A DNA stretch of 64,000 bases, taken from CAZGIF01 sp964526045. Its GTDB lineage: Bacteria > Patescibacteriota > Gracilibacteria > Absconditabacterales > Absconditicoccaceae. The position numbers and the translations under genes are program-made. Numbering within the stretch: the first letter of the stretch is position 1; each line of letters starts with the position of its first letter. The notes under the pieces are model-generated. The model had not been told where the DNA came from. It ran no database searches and worked only from the letters and a program-made list of their open reading frames with translations. This document shows, piece by piece, positions 46,031 through 59,084 of this stretch. The stretch covers positions 62,001-126,000 of the forward strand of contig CAZGIF010000005.1 of NCBI GenBank assembly GCA_964526045.1, written 5' to 3'.

Positions 46031-47761
46031 ATGGTAGATACTATTTGGCAAACTATACAACAATATCTCAACACAAATCATTTCGCAGAAATGAGTGTTG
46101 TCGTTTTGATGATTATTGTAATTGTATGACTCGTAAGAATGGTAAAGCAACCAGTCATAGTCTGATATGTTCTTGCATGAATCATTTTGGGTCCTGAAGT
46201 ACTCAACGTAGTAACATCAGAATACGCATTTGCATCATTTGGACATATTTGAGTTTCTCTCTTGATTTTTTTGGTAGGAATGTGACTCAACCCCAAAATA
46301 ATAAAAGAACTATGACCAGTAGCGCTAGTTTGAGGAATAAGCAAAATCTGTATCATTTCTTTTTTGTGATTTTTTTTGGCACAACGGTTATGATTTTGAT
46401 GAGCAGAGTCGTTGTTTTTATGATTATCTTTGTCTTTTAGTAGCACAATTGTTGTTGTAAAACTATTGTCAGATACGTGAGAAAATACTGCACTATACGG
46501 CAAAATCGTATTAGCTATTTTGTTAGTACAAGACGTACTTGCAATGATTGCACTTATGCGAATATGAACATTATGAGTAACAGATGGAGAACATATGGGA
46601 GTCCTACTCCTCTCTTTTGCAAAAGCAGCAACATTGTTAGTATGAATTTATTGTATTGGTAACTATATTTTACCAAAGCTTACACAAAAAATCGCACAAA
46701 GTGAAGAGTATTTATTTATTTTTTCATTTGGATGGTGTCTTGCAATTTCAACGCTATTTGATATTGCAGGATTTCCTATGGAAATATGAGCATTGGCAGC
46801 ATGAGTTGCACTCGCAAGCTCGCCATTCAAACATATTATAATCAGTAAACTAAAAGCAGTCAGAGATCTTTTTATTGCAATCTTTTTCTTTTATTTGGGA
46901 GAACAAATTCGTTTTGGTCCACTAATATGACAACGGTCAACAATCCTCATTTTTTCTGTATTCATTTTGATTATACGTCCATTGATTATTATGATTATAA
47001 TGGGAAGTATGTATTATAAAAAAAAGAATTTCTTTTTGACGTGAATTACCCTCTCACAAGTCAGTGAATTTGCACCCATCATTATAGCACTTTGACTCAC
47101 AACATGAATACTTACAAACACACTACTGCTGTCTATCGTCACCTCAGTAAGCCTCATTACCATGATTTGATCACATTATTTATATACCAACAAAAACAAT
47201 TTATACAAAGTTAGTAAAAAATATCTCTGACGATGTGAACGTCGTGGTCACAAAAAAGAAGATCTTCACAAAAAATATCGTACAACGAGTTGACCCGATG
47301 TTATTATTTTTGGGTATGGAAATATATGAGAAAAAATAGAAAAAGTAATAAAACAACAATCAAAATCTTATCTTATTATAGATGCTGACCCAGAAGCAAT
47401 CCGTCAGTTAGAAGAAAAAGATGTCTGGTGTATGCATGGAGATGCAAACGAAGTTGATTTATTTGATCCAGAAAACGTTGATATTAGAAATGTATGACTT
47501 ATTATAAGCACAATACACGATTATGATGGAAGTATGACTATTATCAATACATTCAAAAGACGTAACCCAAGCTGTTCAGTCGTTGTTTTTTCTCACGAGA
47601 GTGAAGATGCAATCAAATTGTATGAAGCATGAGCGGATTACGTTATCATACCTCACGATATTGGTGCACACCATACAATCATGCTGTTGGAAGAACACCA
47701 TCGAGATGAAGAAAGACTCATCAAAGAAAAACTCAAACATATACAACGCTTACATTCATAA
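46031..47761 (+). CDS. KefB/CPA2-type cation:proton antiporter with TrkA-N domain
   Basis: 576 residues. About 12 membrane segments with the CPA2 landmarks: GYVLAGIILGP, LSFSSTIVVVKLLSD, and the ALVAM-like pair in LVQDVLAMIALM. The cytoplasmic part (430-570) is a Rossmann RCK/TrkA-N domain, DVIIFGYGNIGEKIEK with Asp in YLIIDADPE as nucleotide contact. Typical of K+ or Na+ efflux gated by NAD(H). Glycines in the first half are mostly TGA. Confidence 0.9.
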
Positions 47762-47781
47762 TTATATATATATAAACCGCT

Positions 47782-49209
47782 ATGTGAATTCTAAAAAACA
47801 CAACTGTTGGACGCTATATCACACAATGATATACAACCCTCACCTCTCGTATTGCAAAAACAATACATAGTGTTTTTCAATGAACTCCATCACGCAACAA
47901 TGCCACAACAAAAAATATCGAAAAAAGGCTCTCTACACAAAAGTCAGTTGAACAGAACTCACAAAAAGAAAAAACATCAGAAAAAGAAGAAGTAGGAGAT
48001 ACACAACAAGAAAAAACGACACATAGCACAACAGAGCAACAGTCAGAAAAGTGAGAAAAATCAGAAACATCAAAACAAGAAAAAACAAAAGAAAAACAAT
48101 GAAAAAAGAAAACGTCATTTTGGTGATGAATCAAAAATCGACGAAAGAAAAAACGTAGAAAGCGAAAAGAATCTCTTCGATGAAAACAAGATAGAAAAGA
48201 TCCAATAGCATACATTGCCAATCTAAAAAAATCATGACGTGATATGTACTGAGCTACAACAAAACTATGAGCAATGTTAGAAGAAATGTCTTGGCTCAAG
48301 GATATTCCACTCAATGTAAATAACTGAAAGGGACTATTTAATGATAGACCGAGTTGAACTGCATGATACTATGCCTGAACTTTATCTTTAGACAACCGTA
48401 TCAAAAATTTATTTTTGAGACTGTTTTTATGAAAAAGAAAATATGATCTAGATGCACATATTCCCATAGAAATAAATGTCCTAGAAAACAATGAACTTGT
48501 AACATTACACGAATATACTCACGCCTCTGTCATGGCAGTACAAGAAACACTGAGACAGTACGAGTCACTAGACAAAGAAGAAAGGAAATCTTTTTTTGAA
48601 CAGAAAGATTCATACACACACTCTCTTTCGTCTCCAGAAACAATAGAACAACAAATAGATGCAAACAAGAAACTTGATAAAATTCAAGATTTTCTCAAAA
48701 AGAATTATGATCTATATGTTGATATTGTGGAAGATGTGGAATATGAACTTATCATCAATGCATGTGAAGAATATGACCAACTTGATTTACTCCAAAAGGC
48801 TACAAAAGAAAATGAAGAATCTTTTTATATAAACAAGAGTAAACTTTTAAAGTTAGCAAAAAAAAATAAAAAGTTTCACAAAACTCTTGAAGACATACTC
48901 ATGCCTCCTGTAGATTATCATATAGAAAAGGATGAGCTTCTCACATGTGCATTCAGCTCACCAAAACACCAAATTGCATTCAGATTTATAGACTATGATG
49001 TCAATTGAGAAACAAAAAGTCTTTTGGAATATATACAAGAACTTACCAAAAAACTTATAAATAAACCATGTGATTCTCTTGTATCAGAACTTGAAGTCCC
49101 AATGGAATTAGAAAAAATATCTGAAGAAGAACTAGCAGAAATGGAAAAAGAGATGGAAAAAGAAATGGAAAAAGAAATGCAGGAAGAATCACAAAAACAA
49201 GAAAAATAG
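47782..49209 (+). CDS. Large charged protein with an HEYTH motif
   Basis: 475 residues. The N-terminal 135 residues are a low-complexity Lys/Glu/Gln/Ser region and a basic K/R patch. A globular part follows (about 140-400) in which ELVTLHEYTHASVM (48508-48522, residues 243-247) matches H-E-x-x-H. Acidic residues in EDVEYELIINACEEYD downstream could supply a third zinc ligand. The end repeats MEKE four times. No family recognised; the motif may be chance. It starts 21 bases after the antiporter gene. Confidence 0.55.
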
Positions 49210-49276
49210 AACATTGTAATTTACTACACAATAAATAAAAATAACATACAAGTCGTATGTTTATTCTCCCAATCAC

Positions 49277-51040
49277 ATGATAAAAGAAGAAGCACAGCTC
49301 CAACTCTTCCCTCCCTCGTCAGGTGTCTATCTTTTCAAAAATAAAAGAGGTGTCATTTTGTATATTTGAAAAGCGAAAAATCTATCCAAAAGAGTGTCGC
49401 AATATTTTTCTCCGTGATCAGTTCGAAAGCAAGAAATGGTTATGGAAGCAGACAAAGTAGAATTTATCACAACATGATCAGAAGCATGAGCATTGTATTT
49501 GGAAGAAAATCTTATCAAACAACACAAACCAGAATACAATAGACTACTAAGAAACAACTCACAATACGTTTATATCAAAATTACACATGAGGTTTTTCCT
49601 CAAATTTTCTTGGTAAGAAAAAGAAGAAACGACAAAGCAATATACATTGGACCAAAACACAATTCTAAAGCACTCAAAAAACTACTCGCGTATTGCAAAG
49701 AATATTTTCAGCGAAGATGATGCAAAACGGCACAATTCCGTCAATGAAAAGTGTGTTATGAATTTCATTTCAAAACGTGTAAATGACGATGTGTACGAAA
49801 TAAAAAAGAAAAACCAGCGTGACTTGAAGACGAACAAATCTCCCCAGATGTTTATAAAGACATCATCAAATCTATAAGCAGTTTTTTTAAGTGAAAAACC
49901 AAAGAACTCAAAGACAAAATTTTTGCAGATATACAAAATTGTATTGAGACACAAAATTTTGAACGAGCGCAACAACTCAAAAGCATATATACAAGTATTG
50001 ATTGATTTATTGAAAAGCAAAATGTTGTTTTGGAAAAACCTATTGATTGTACACTCTCATACGTCACGTGTGTGCAAGATCGATATGTATTCTGTTTAGT
50101 TACAATAATTGATTGAAAAATTATTGATATTGTGAGAGAGAAGAAATCTACTCATGATATACAAATTACATGACTCATGCTTGCACTAGAACAAGAAGCA
50201 AATTGTACATTTGATCGATATATTCCTGAGTCTTTTCAACAGCCACTCCAAAGAGAGTCGCTTCTACAAACAGAAGCATCAACATTTCCTCTTGTATGAT
50301 TTTGCGCACCAACAGGCAAGTTAACAAAAAAACTATGGTGACATATTGCTCCTACAATCGATCGCACTATCCAATCATTTATTAGTTCCGATTCCTTGGA
50401 GTCACAAAGCGTTATGAACTCACTTTTACAAACAATCCAAACAAGATATTGACTTATGTCATATCCCTACCGTATAGAATGTATAGATATTTCGCATTTG
50501 AGTGGGTGACGAATTTCTTGAGGACTCTCCTGTATGGTTTGAGGAATCCCCTATCCCAAATGATATCGTCAGTACAAGATTTGAAAACTTACTGGTAAAG
50601 CCAAAAACGATGATTATGCAAATCTCAAAGAAATTATTATTAGAAGATTTAAATTAACAAAAAATCAAACGGACATAGATGTAAGTATCTCTTCCATGCT
50701 CCCAGATGTTTTTATTTTGGATTGATGAAAGTGACAGATTTGAATATTAGAAACTATTCAAAAAGAGTTTCCTTTTTTTGAACAAATAAGACAAACGGTA
50801 GACTTTATTGCACTATGAAAATGAGAAGCTAGACAAACTGCATCTATTGGAAATGCATCACGTAGGGACAATCAACATGATATTGCGGAAACTATATACA
50901 AACAGCACTCTGAACGATGACTTTTAGAAAAAAAACTGATCTACGATGAAGCAGATCAATTGATAGTACGTTGTAGAAATGAAGCACATAGATTTGCCAA
51001 CAGATACAGAAAAAAGCAAATGAGCCAAGAACGAAAATAA
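49277..51040 (+). CDS. uvrC: Excinuclease ABC subunit C
   Basis: 587 residues. GIY-YIG domain SGVYLFKNKRGVILYIGKAKNLSKR; EAGALYLEENLIKQHKPEYN; a UVR-type motif NFE-[CGA]-AQQLK; RNase H-like core ECIDISHLSGG, VFILDGGKGQI and NEAHRFANRYR. It makes the two incisions in nucleotide excision repair. Several CGA codons read as Trp. The first upstream ATG (49263) is closed by a TAA, so 49277 is the start. Confidence 0.95.
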
Positions 51041-51110
51041 TGAGCAAGAAAGAGAGAAGCAAGAAATAAGAAAAGTACGAAAAGAGAAAAATACAAAATA
51101 CAATCAAGAA

Positions 51111-52604
51111 TTAACCTTTTCTTTGTTCTATTTTTTCCAAAACCACAGTATAATCATGTGCAAGATTTTTATTGTTTTTCATCTTTTTTCCAAAATTGTT
51201 GCAAGCATAGATAACAGTTGCATGGTTTTTTCATCCAAAATAATCTCAAATTCTTTCTAATGTTCGATTAAAATATTGCTTTGCAATTACCATAAGCATT
51301 TGTCTTGCTTGTGTGATTGATTTATTTCTTTTTTCAGATTTTAGGTCACTAACAGAAATACTATAATACATACTAACAAATTCTACTATTTTTCCAAACG
51401 ACATAACAGACCTCGTATTGAGTTCACTAATATCTTCAATAGTCGCTGGTGAATTTTCTTGCGCATGATAACCTAAAGTTTGCAGACACAAATAAATACC
51501 ATCTTCTGAGATATCAGCTCATGTAAGTTTCTTTCTTGTCAAAACGATATTGAGTGCTCATTCCAATTCTCTAATATTATTTGTAATATGTTTTGCTAAG
51601 ATTGACAACAAATCAAAATCAATATGTTCTCATTTTTGTCTACATTTTTCTTGCAATATTGCATGTCTTGTTTCAAAATCTGGAGCTTGAATATCTGCAA
51701 CAAGTCATTTAGCAAAACGACTTTTTAGTCTCGCTTCTATATTAACCAAATCTTTTGGTGGTTGATCAGAACTCAAAATAATTTGTTTATTTCTCATCAC
51801 AAGTTCATTGAATATATCAAGAAATACTTCTTGTGTTTTTTCTTTGCCAGCCAAAAACTGAATATCATCCAAAATTAATACATCTACTGAAGACAATTGG
51901 GACTTCAATTTTGTCAGTTTATTTTTTCTAATTGCAGAAACGATTGCATCTATAAGAGTGGTACCTGGCATATACAAAACCGTCTTTGATGTTGTTGACA
52001 AAATATGTTGTCATATTGCTTGAAGACTATGAGTCTTTCATAATCCAACTCCTCCATACAAAAACAATGGATTATATACCATTCATGGTTGCTCAGACAC
52101 AGCCTTTGCAGCAGAAAGTGCGAAGTTGTTATTGGTACCAACTACCATTGCATCGAACGTAAATTCTGGTCTAAGTTTGATACCAAATTCATTTGCTAGG
52201 TCGAGAGAAATACTATCTTTTTGATATGTTTTGATATCTTGCTTTGCTACAGCAACGTTAAATAACTTTTGCATATCAAGCATCAAATCATTTTTGGTTT
52301 TCTTTTGAAAATCAGCAAATATATGATATGTAATCGAATACTGAGGATTAATTGTTGCTTTTATAGATTTGGTCAAAGACTTATGAAAGAACTTTTTGAT
52401 TTGTGTTAACAAAAATTCATTTGAAATTCAAATATGAACGTCTTGTTTTTTTTCATCAATTGACAAAATTCATGTTTTAGACAAAAAAGATATAATCTTT
52501 TTTTGATCATGTTCTCTTGAGAGATGTTCAATAACAGTTTGTCGCATTGAGCGTAGGGTTTCCTTTTCAGACTCAGAATAATTAACTATCATATCGAACA
52601 ACAT
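51111..52604 (-). CDS. dnaA: Chromosomal replication initiator DnaA
   Basis: 497 residues. Domain I (1-90); AAA+ core with FLYGGVGLGKTHSLQAIG (the Gly before Lys is TGA, 52038-52040), VLILDDIQFLAGK and IEARLKSRFAKG. The C-terminal helix-turn-helix ends GDYFGGKNHATVIYAC, which contacts the DnaA box. The start could be 52604 or Met 5 (52592). No cluster of DnaA boxes is visible around it, and rpmH and dnaN are not neighbours. Confidence 0.95.
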
Positions 52605-52635
52605 AGAGGCTCATTGTACTTAAGAATAAAATAGT

Positions 52636-53073
52636 TTATTTTGTGCGGGCGATTTCTTTGAGTAATAGTGTATGTATATTCTTTTGCACACTTCAATCAA
52701 GAGACAAACTCTTATAAAATACTTCTTGTAAATGTTGCATACTGTCTATTGATAGTTGATAGTTATCAACCAAAAATTCTCGATCCATAGGGATTCACGA
52801 ATGTCGCACATAGATATATTCTAGTAGTGATTGAACAAAATCTCTTCACTCACGTTGGACTATATCATGTATATCATTTTGCCTACGTATATGCAAGGCA
52901 GCATTTTTTTGTTCTGATATCTTTTGTATTCTACTTTTAGCAAGAGACATATTGATTAATGAAAACACTGCAAAATATACAATCACTGCGCATCACGCAA
53001 GCACTAGGAATCATCACATAAACAAAGCAAATTGTATAGTCATAAAGTCTGGCATACTTTGTATCATCCTCAT
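52636..53073 (-). CDS. Membrane-anchored hypothetical protein upstream of dnaA
   Basis: 145 residues. One membrane segment (about 14-40), then a basic coiled-coil region and helices; no known domain. 31 bases separate it from dnaA and 57 from the vWA gene before it, so vWA, this gene and dnaA look like one transcript. Start is one of two close ATG codons (53073, 53067). Confidence 0.6.
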
Positions 53074-53130
53074 CACATCTCGAAAAAAATAAAACTTGAC
53101 GTATAAGAAAAACATTAAACTTAGACTTTT

Positions 53131-53892
53131 TTAGAGTAATAATCACAACAGTACACACACACCACAAAAAAGTAAAATATATTGCATATACGAAGAAACG
53201 TAATATCTCATAGAAAATGGCAAAGAAATAGCTCCTTGTGTATACGAATCGAGTATGGTCGTCTGAGCTCAAGGATCAATACTTTGTATAATTGCAGGAT
53301 CTACAATAGAAAGAACTGGTATTCAATTTTCTAATAGCACAGTACCATCAGGATAACGAACACTAGCTCACTTTTCACTTCACAATCAAAGTACATACAT
53401 ATCAAAGGGTACACGATTTCACGACAAAGCAATATCACCTCAATCAGTAAACAATAGTGCAATATCTGCAGGTTGAGCATTGAGAGCAAAAAGATCAAGT
53501 GCTTGTCAAATATTTGTTCATCATCATGGCAACATAGAAGTATGCATAGCATCAATATAATCCAAAAACAATCATGAATTGATTGTTGGAGGAACGTAAT
53601 AGCTGGCTCTTTGTGAAAAAATTATTGCTCATCGCGCAACCCCAGGCTGTGCAGCAACCATGTCAGGCAACATTTTTTTGACAACGTCTAGTCTAGACAT
53701 TATTCATTCAGGAGTTTGAATATCACGAGTATTCATACTATGAGATACATCAATCAACGCAACAATAGTTCAGGGTTTTGTATCATGTCAAAACAAAAAA
53801 AACAATCATACCCCAAAACAAGTCACACAAGCGAGAATCAAACATCCTATAGAAAACATACGAATATGTGCATAATTTTTTCACAACATCAT
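53131..53892 (-). CDS. Von Willebrand factor A domain membrane protein
   Basis: 253 residues. N-terminal membrane segment (about 12-34), a vWA domain with a full MIDAS set (ALIDVSHSMN, GGGTNIG, FTDGGD), and a C-terminal membrane segment (about 230-250). This layout matches BatA/BatB-like proteins but is shorter, and no MoxR ATPase is adjacent. Most MIDAS glycines are TGA. Likely protein-protein contact outside the membrane. Confidence 0.82.
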
Positions 53893-53996
53893 AAGCGTAG
53901 GCAAGTAAAAACTAAATAATGCACAAGCACAACTTGTATGCAAGCAAAAAAACACTATATGTAGAGTATTATATATTTTTATTTTTCTATTGTTTT

Positions 53997-54635
53997 ATGA
54001 AACGACTTATAACGTTGTTATTTGTATTTTGTCTTGGTGTATGATGAGCATTTTTGTATATACAAACCAAACAACAGCAACAACAAACCTACATCAAAAC
54101 AGTACAACAAGCAATCGTTACTCGCCTTGAGCAAACACAACAACTTTCAACAGCTACTATGAACATACAACAAGTATTAGAATGAAAAAAATCTCAAACT
54201 GACATTATTCCGGCATGGTGAGTCGACGATGTCATATCAGACTTTCTCTTCAAAGATGAATTGATGTTAATCTTGGATGCAGATATCACAGCATGATATG
54301 ATCTCAAAGACATTACACAATCATGAATTGTGATTACGCCAGACAATCAGGTAACACTTTTTTTGCCAGAGGCAAAGATTTTGACAGTATGACTTAGCAA
54401 AGACACGCAAGCGCTTGATAGAAAATTATGACTCCTTACCAAATGAGACATTAAACTTGAATCTGAACTAAGAGCGCAAGCTTTGGAATTGGTACAACAG
54501 CAAGCATTATCGTGATGAATTTTGGAACAAGCACGTCAATGAGCTAGCAAAGCATTTCAAGATCTCTTGTCTCCTTTATGATTGGACGTTGTCATTCAAA
54601 CAACAACCTCAGAACCTACATACACCCCACAATAA
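53997..54635 (+). CDS. DUF4230 family exported protein
   Basis: 212 residues. Signal anchor (about 4-22), a Gln-rich stretch, then the DUF4230 pattern: TRLEQTQQLSTATM, DADITAGYDLKDI, ITPDNQVTLFLPEAKILTVGL, and a C-terminal helix pair before a short hydrophobic strand (GLDVVIQTT). Function unknown. Convergent with rnpA, three bases apart. Confidence 0.75.
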
Positions 54636-54638
54636 GCA

Positions 54639-55022
54639 TTATATATTTTTTTTGATGAACTGTTCTCGCTCTTGGACAAAGCATTTTTGTAAATAATCAG
54701 CATCTGGGATAGTATTGTTTTTTGTAATCTCAGTAACTTTCTTTTTGTTTGTAGAAACATAGACCTTTTTGAAACTACGTCAAATCATCAGATTTGTATC
54801 GCACGTAGATTGAATATGTCCACATAGTCTTTTTTTGAGTCAGTGTCTTGCTACTGCAGACCTATACAACAGACGTGGTAAGGTAACACTTATTTGATTA
54901 AACTGTTTGTTCGGATATTGTTTTATCCAAAAAAATGCATAATGAGACGTATAATAAACAGACCTTTGCTTGACTATATACTGAACATCCTTTCCTGTCA
55001 GTCTAAATTTTTTTGCTAACAT
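54639..55022 (-). CDS. rnpA: Ribonuclease P protein component
   Basis: 127 residues. KKFRLTGKDVQYIVKQ start, an ISVTLPRLLYRSAVARHGLKKRL segment that stands for the RNR-signature helix, and LMIGRSFKKVYV. The Arg-rich motif is degenerate. RnpA aids tRNA 5' maturation by the RNase P RNA, whose gene is not here. Closeness to dnaA agrees with common gene order. Confidence 0.65.
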
Positions 55023-55083
55023 ATCGTATAAAAAGAATAAATCTGACCCTCGTCATGCCCGAGAGAGAAGTTGTATATTTGAG

Positions 55084-55914
55084 CTACATTTTGGGTAAAG
55101 TTTTGTAGAGTGTACGCCAATTATCTTGCATGTGAGACACAAGTTCTTCCAAAGTAATTCATCTTAACTCAGCAACAAAATCATATGTATGAGCAACAAA
55201 CGCAGGTTGATTTTGCTGTTTTCTAACGAGCTGAGGAGACAAATAAGGAGCATCTGTTTCCAAGACACACTGCTCTATTGGCGTCAAGAGACAACTTTGT
55301 CTTATATCATCAGCTTTTTTGTAGGTAATATTACCTGTATATCCAATAAAACAGCCTGGAATCAATTCCAAAGTTTTTTGTGTTTCTTCAGGACCATATG
55401 ACCAACAATGAAAATAAAATGTACAATTTGGAAACTTTTGTGCAATGCGCATTGTTTCAGCTCGAGCACTTCTCGTATGTACAATTATTGGAAGGTGTAG
55501 TTTTTGTGCCAAAAGACATTGTGCCTCAAAATACAAACACTGATCTTCAAGTGGTGGATTATCTGGATAATGTAAATCGATACCACACTCCCCTATTCAA
55601 ACAATAACGTGTGAATGTTTTGTATATAAAGATTCCAATCATACAACTAAAGACAACAAATCACTATCTGCATCTTTGATTCGACGAGGGATCGATGGAA
55701 TATTACAAGGATGATACCCAATTGTAGCAAGAACTTCAAGATCTGGATACAGAGAAGATGACTCATATGCTATATCGATACCATTTTTGTTGTACTCATC
55801 ATTGACTCAGATATTTACAAGTCACTGTCATCACACTTTGACAAACATTTCCAATAATTTTCTCCACTCAACAAATAAATCGGGACAGTTAAGATGTGTG
55901 TGAAAATCATACAT
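55084..55914 (-). CDS. tatD: TatD family metal-dependent hydrolase
   Basis: 276 residues. MYDFHTHLN (metal-binding H-x-H), GYHPCN, GIGECGIDLHY (Glu), PIIVHTRSA-[CGA]-AETM, YFHCWSY and VLETDAPYLSP (Asp). The CGA (55462-55464) is at the site after HTRxA that often holds an aromatic residue. TatD enzymes are 3'-5' nucleases or tRNA quality-control factors. Three ATACAAAAA repeats lie just upstream. Confidence 0.93.
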
Positions 55915-56012
55915 ACAAAAAATACAAAAAATACAAAAAAACTAGATTGCAATCAAGTATTATATACATATCAATTCTATAGACGTTTGCAATTTTAATT
56001 TTTACTGTTTTG

Positions 56013-57254
56013 ATGGAAATAATAGATACTATACGATTGTCTGTTGCAGCATATGCGGATACAATTATTTGAGTTGTGATTGGAATACTCTCATTTATGT
56101 TCTTGGTTATTATTCACGAACTGTGACATTTTTTGACAGCAAAAAAAGCCTGAGTCAAAGTTTTAGAATTTGGAGTGTGAATACCACCAAAAGCTATGAC
56201 TCTTTGGACTGATGCATCTTGAACAGAATATACTCTCAATTGGATTCCACTTGGAGGATTCGTGAGACTCAAAGGAGAAGACCCGGCAGATACAGAAGAT
56301 TTTAATGCGCCAGATAGTTTTATCAGTGCAAAACTATATCGAAAAATCATCATATTACTTGGAGGTATTTTTGTCAACCTTGTGTTTGCTTGGTTGGTAC
56401 TGACATGACTATTTGCAACAGGAACACAACCATTTATGGTTATCCCTCAATCACATCCTGCAGCAGAACTCAATAGTTACCTTATACCAACTGTACAAAA
56501 ACTTGCAAAAGAATGACTATATACACCTACAAATGAAGTCACTATACTTGAAGTTGCATCATGATCTCTTGCGAGCAAAGCATGATTTGTATCTTGAGAT
56601 ATTATAACACGCATCGACTCTACACCAGTAAATTCAGTAACATTGACAGATGTTTTACAACAAAAAGTCTGACAGTCATTTGAAGTGTGATATACACACA
56701 ACAACCAACCAACGACTACCACAATAGTTTGTCCAGAAGATACATGTGTCTTATGAGTAGCAATCGACATTCCATCTCTTCGTGAAGTATCAATACAATT
56801 TCCTCTTACCCAAGCAGCATGAGTTGCATTCGACGAAATGATCACACAAGCGCGTCTTAGTTTTGAAGTATTAGGAAAGTTTGGTAAAAGCATTGTTACT
56901 TTCAACAGAAAGTGATTAAACGAGTCAGTACAAAACTTTTCTTGACCAATATGAGCAATGAGAATATTTGTTGACCTAACAGACAGAGACAATATTGACC
57001 AATTCTTTATGTTTGTAGCATTAATATCACTTGCTTTATGAGTATTTAACCTTTTGCCAATACCAGCACTTGATTGATGAAGACTGTTGTGAGTGTTGAT
57101 ACAAACAATATTTCGTCTTCCAAAAGAAAAATATTTTATCATTGAATGATATATTAACGCTGTTTTCTTTTTCTTGCTCATTGGACTGTGACTCTTTATT
57201 GCAGCAAGAGACCTCTCTAGATTTTGGGGAGTTGTCATACCCTTTATTGGATAA
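56013..57254 (+). CDS. rseP: Site-2 protease RseP-like
   Basis: 413 residues. FLVIIHELGHFLTAKKAG holds the HExxH zinc site, in which Gly is TGA (56124-56126): a standard reading would stop inside the active site. Then GIPPKAMTL, WIPLGGFVRLKGED, one PDZ domain (about 165-250) and the second membrane zinc motif NLLPIPALDGGRLL. It cleaves anti-sigma factors or other membrane proteins. It could act with CtpA on envelope stress signals. Confidence 0.93.
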
Positions 57255-57280
57255 CAGTACATACACAACTCTATAACAAT

Positions 57281-57327
57281 AAAAAAAACTCTTCTGACAC
57301 GAATACAGTCAGGAGAGTTTTTTTTAA
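57281..57327. terminator. Terminator after rseP, first copy of a repeated hairpin
   Basis: A-tract, ACTCTTCTGAC, ACGAATACA loop, GTCAGGAGAGT and T-tract. A near copy lies at 59085. Confidence 0.85.
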
Positions 57328-57350
57328 GTTTTTTTTAGAAGTGAATAGTA

Positions 57351-59048
57351 TTACTTTGTAGTAAAGCCTTTTGAAAGCTTGATTAGATTCGTATTATTTT
57401 GTGGGTATCCGTACGTTCAATCAATCAATGTGGTGTAATTTGATCGGTCAAAAGTCCTTATATATTCCATATCAAAAGCAACAATTGTTATAGTAGATGT
57501 TGGATTATTGATCATAAAGTCTAATATATCTACTGTCACCAAACCATCCTTGTCTAAGCCTACACTAATATCAACATTGTCCAATTTCAGGGTTTTAAAA
57601 TCTATGCGTGTATTTGTTGCAAGTGTATTCACACTAGCTATATCTCAATTCTTTAGAAGAATAAATGATATATATGAATTAACAAGCTTTTGCAGATCAC
57701 TCGCTAATTTTACGCTTCACATATTTTCAAGCAAACCAGCTAATCATTCAATATCGCTATTATACTTTCTTTTGCCTATATCCAAAGTCACATTCTCTCA
57801 TGCATTGATGATAGAATACAAAAACAATGTACTTTGCATTTTTTGATAATTATATTTTGTACCCTCAAATTCAAAAGACACGCCAATATCATTATTTGTC
57901 AATTCATCAGAGTAATATAACATACTATCATCTATATTCTCAAAAGTCTCAGGAAACTTTGATTCCATAATTTTGTTATAGTCGTCCAAATATACTTGTA
58001 TTGATCATGGTAGTTGTTTGAGTGCTGTATTAAACTGCACATCAAGGAATTCGTTAAATTCATCGGTTTGAATATCATGAAGTTCACGAAAAAACACTCA
58101 CACTCACAACAAGCACTTATCTAACTCACTTTTCAATACTTTTTTATTTGCTTCATTTGGGTTTTGTCATAACCTGTTTATAAGTAGTTTTAGTTTGGCA
58201 TTTGCTTGTTTCAAAGTTTCTAGTCTTTTTGGTATCAACTTTGTAACATACAGCGAATATTGCACAGTTTTGTGAAAATACTCGCGCTTAAACTCATTTT
58301 CTACTCTTTCAAAATTGTATTTTATATTTTTGTAATCACCCTTTTGATTTTTTGACATCTGTTTTTTATTATCCTTGTTTTTTTTAACAAATGCTTCAAC
58401 TTGCAACAAAAACTTATAATAATCTTTATCTGATACTTTTCAATGATCGTGATCATAAGATTCAAGGTTCATTGCTATTGCTATATGATGAATATTCTCA
58501 ATCGTAAACGACCCATCTCGGACAGATTCAATATTATTGGTTTGAGAAACAGTATTGTTTTTTGTAGAAGTTCACACACTTATATCTTGTAACCCCTCAA
58601 TATCCAATTCATATTCCTCAACCAAATAGATAATATATTTTTTGACTTCAAGAGCTTTTTGTTGTTGGATTTTATCTAACTTTCAAGAAGCTAGATAGTA
58701 ATTAACTCTATTTAGTTCCTTTTGCACATCTGCTTCAAATACTTCCTCACTGATATTATCATCAACAAATTCTTGTTCTCATCATTTCAACGCACTCAAC
58801 ATTGCATCAAAATCAGGGGGCGACATAGTTTCAGCTAGATAATCTCAAAAATGAGATACAACAACAGTAGATTTCTTTGTTTTATTAGTTAGTTCTATAG
58901 TATTTTCTTTTGCATCTTCTGTTTCTATAGTAGCTGCTTTTGCATCAAATGATCAGAGAAGCATTTGTTTTGTTATAAAAAATCAAGCAGCTACATTTGC
59001 TACTCAAGCTCAGAGTTTTTGTAAACTTATATTTTTTGATGTTTTCAT
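57351..59048 (-). CDS. Large exported hypothetical protein
   Basis: 565 residues. A weakly hydrophobic, glycine-containing N terminus (about 10-35) may be a signal peptide, with a cut near AKA. Mostly helical and charged (Lys/Asp/Glu/Asn), with a coiled-coil stretch around 215-300. Near the end comes a beta-rich portion whose FKTLKLDNVDISVGLD is typical of lipid-binding-like or adhesion domains without being diagnostic. No known family. Confidence 0.6.
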
Positions 59049-59084
59049 TATTTTTTAGTAATTTATATAAATAAGAATCTCCTG

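Noticed and set aside
56477..57268. 263-residue open frame on the minus strand
   Set aside because: It is antisense to rseP, whose motifs (HELGH, PDZ, LDGG) are unambiguous on the plus strand; an antisense shadow with no recognisable product.
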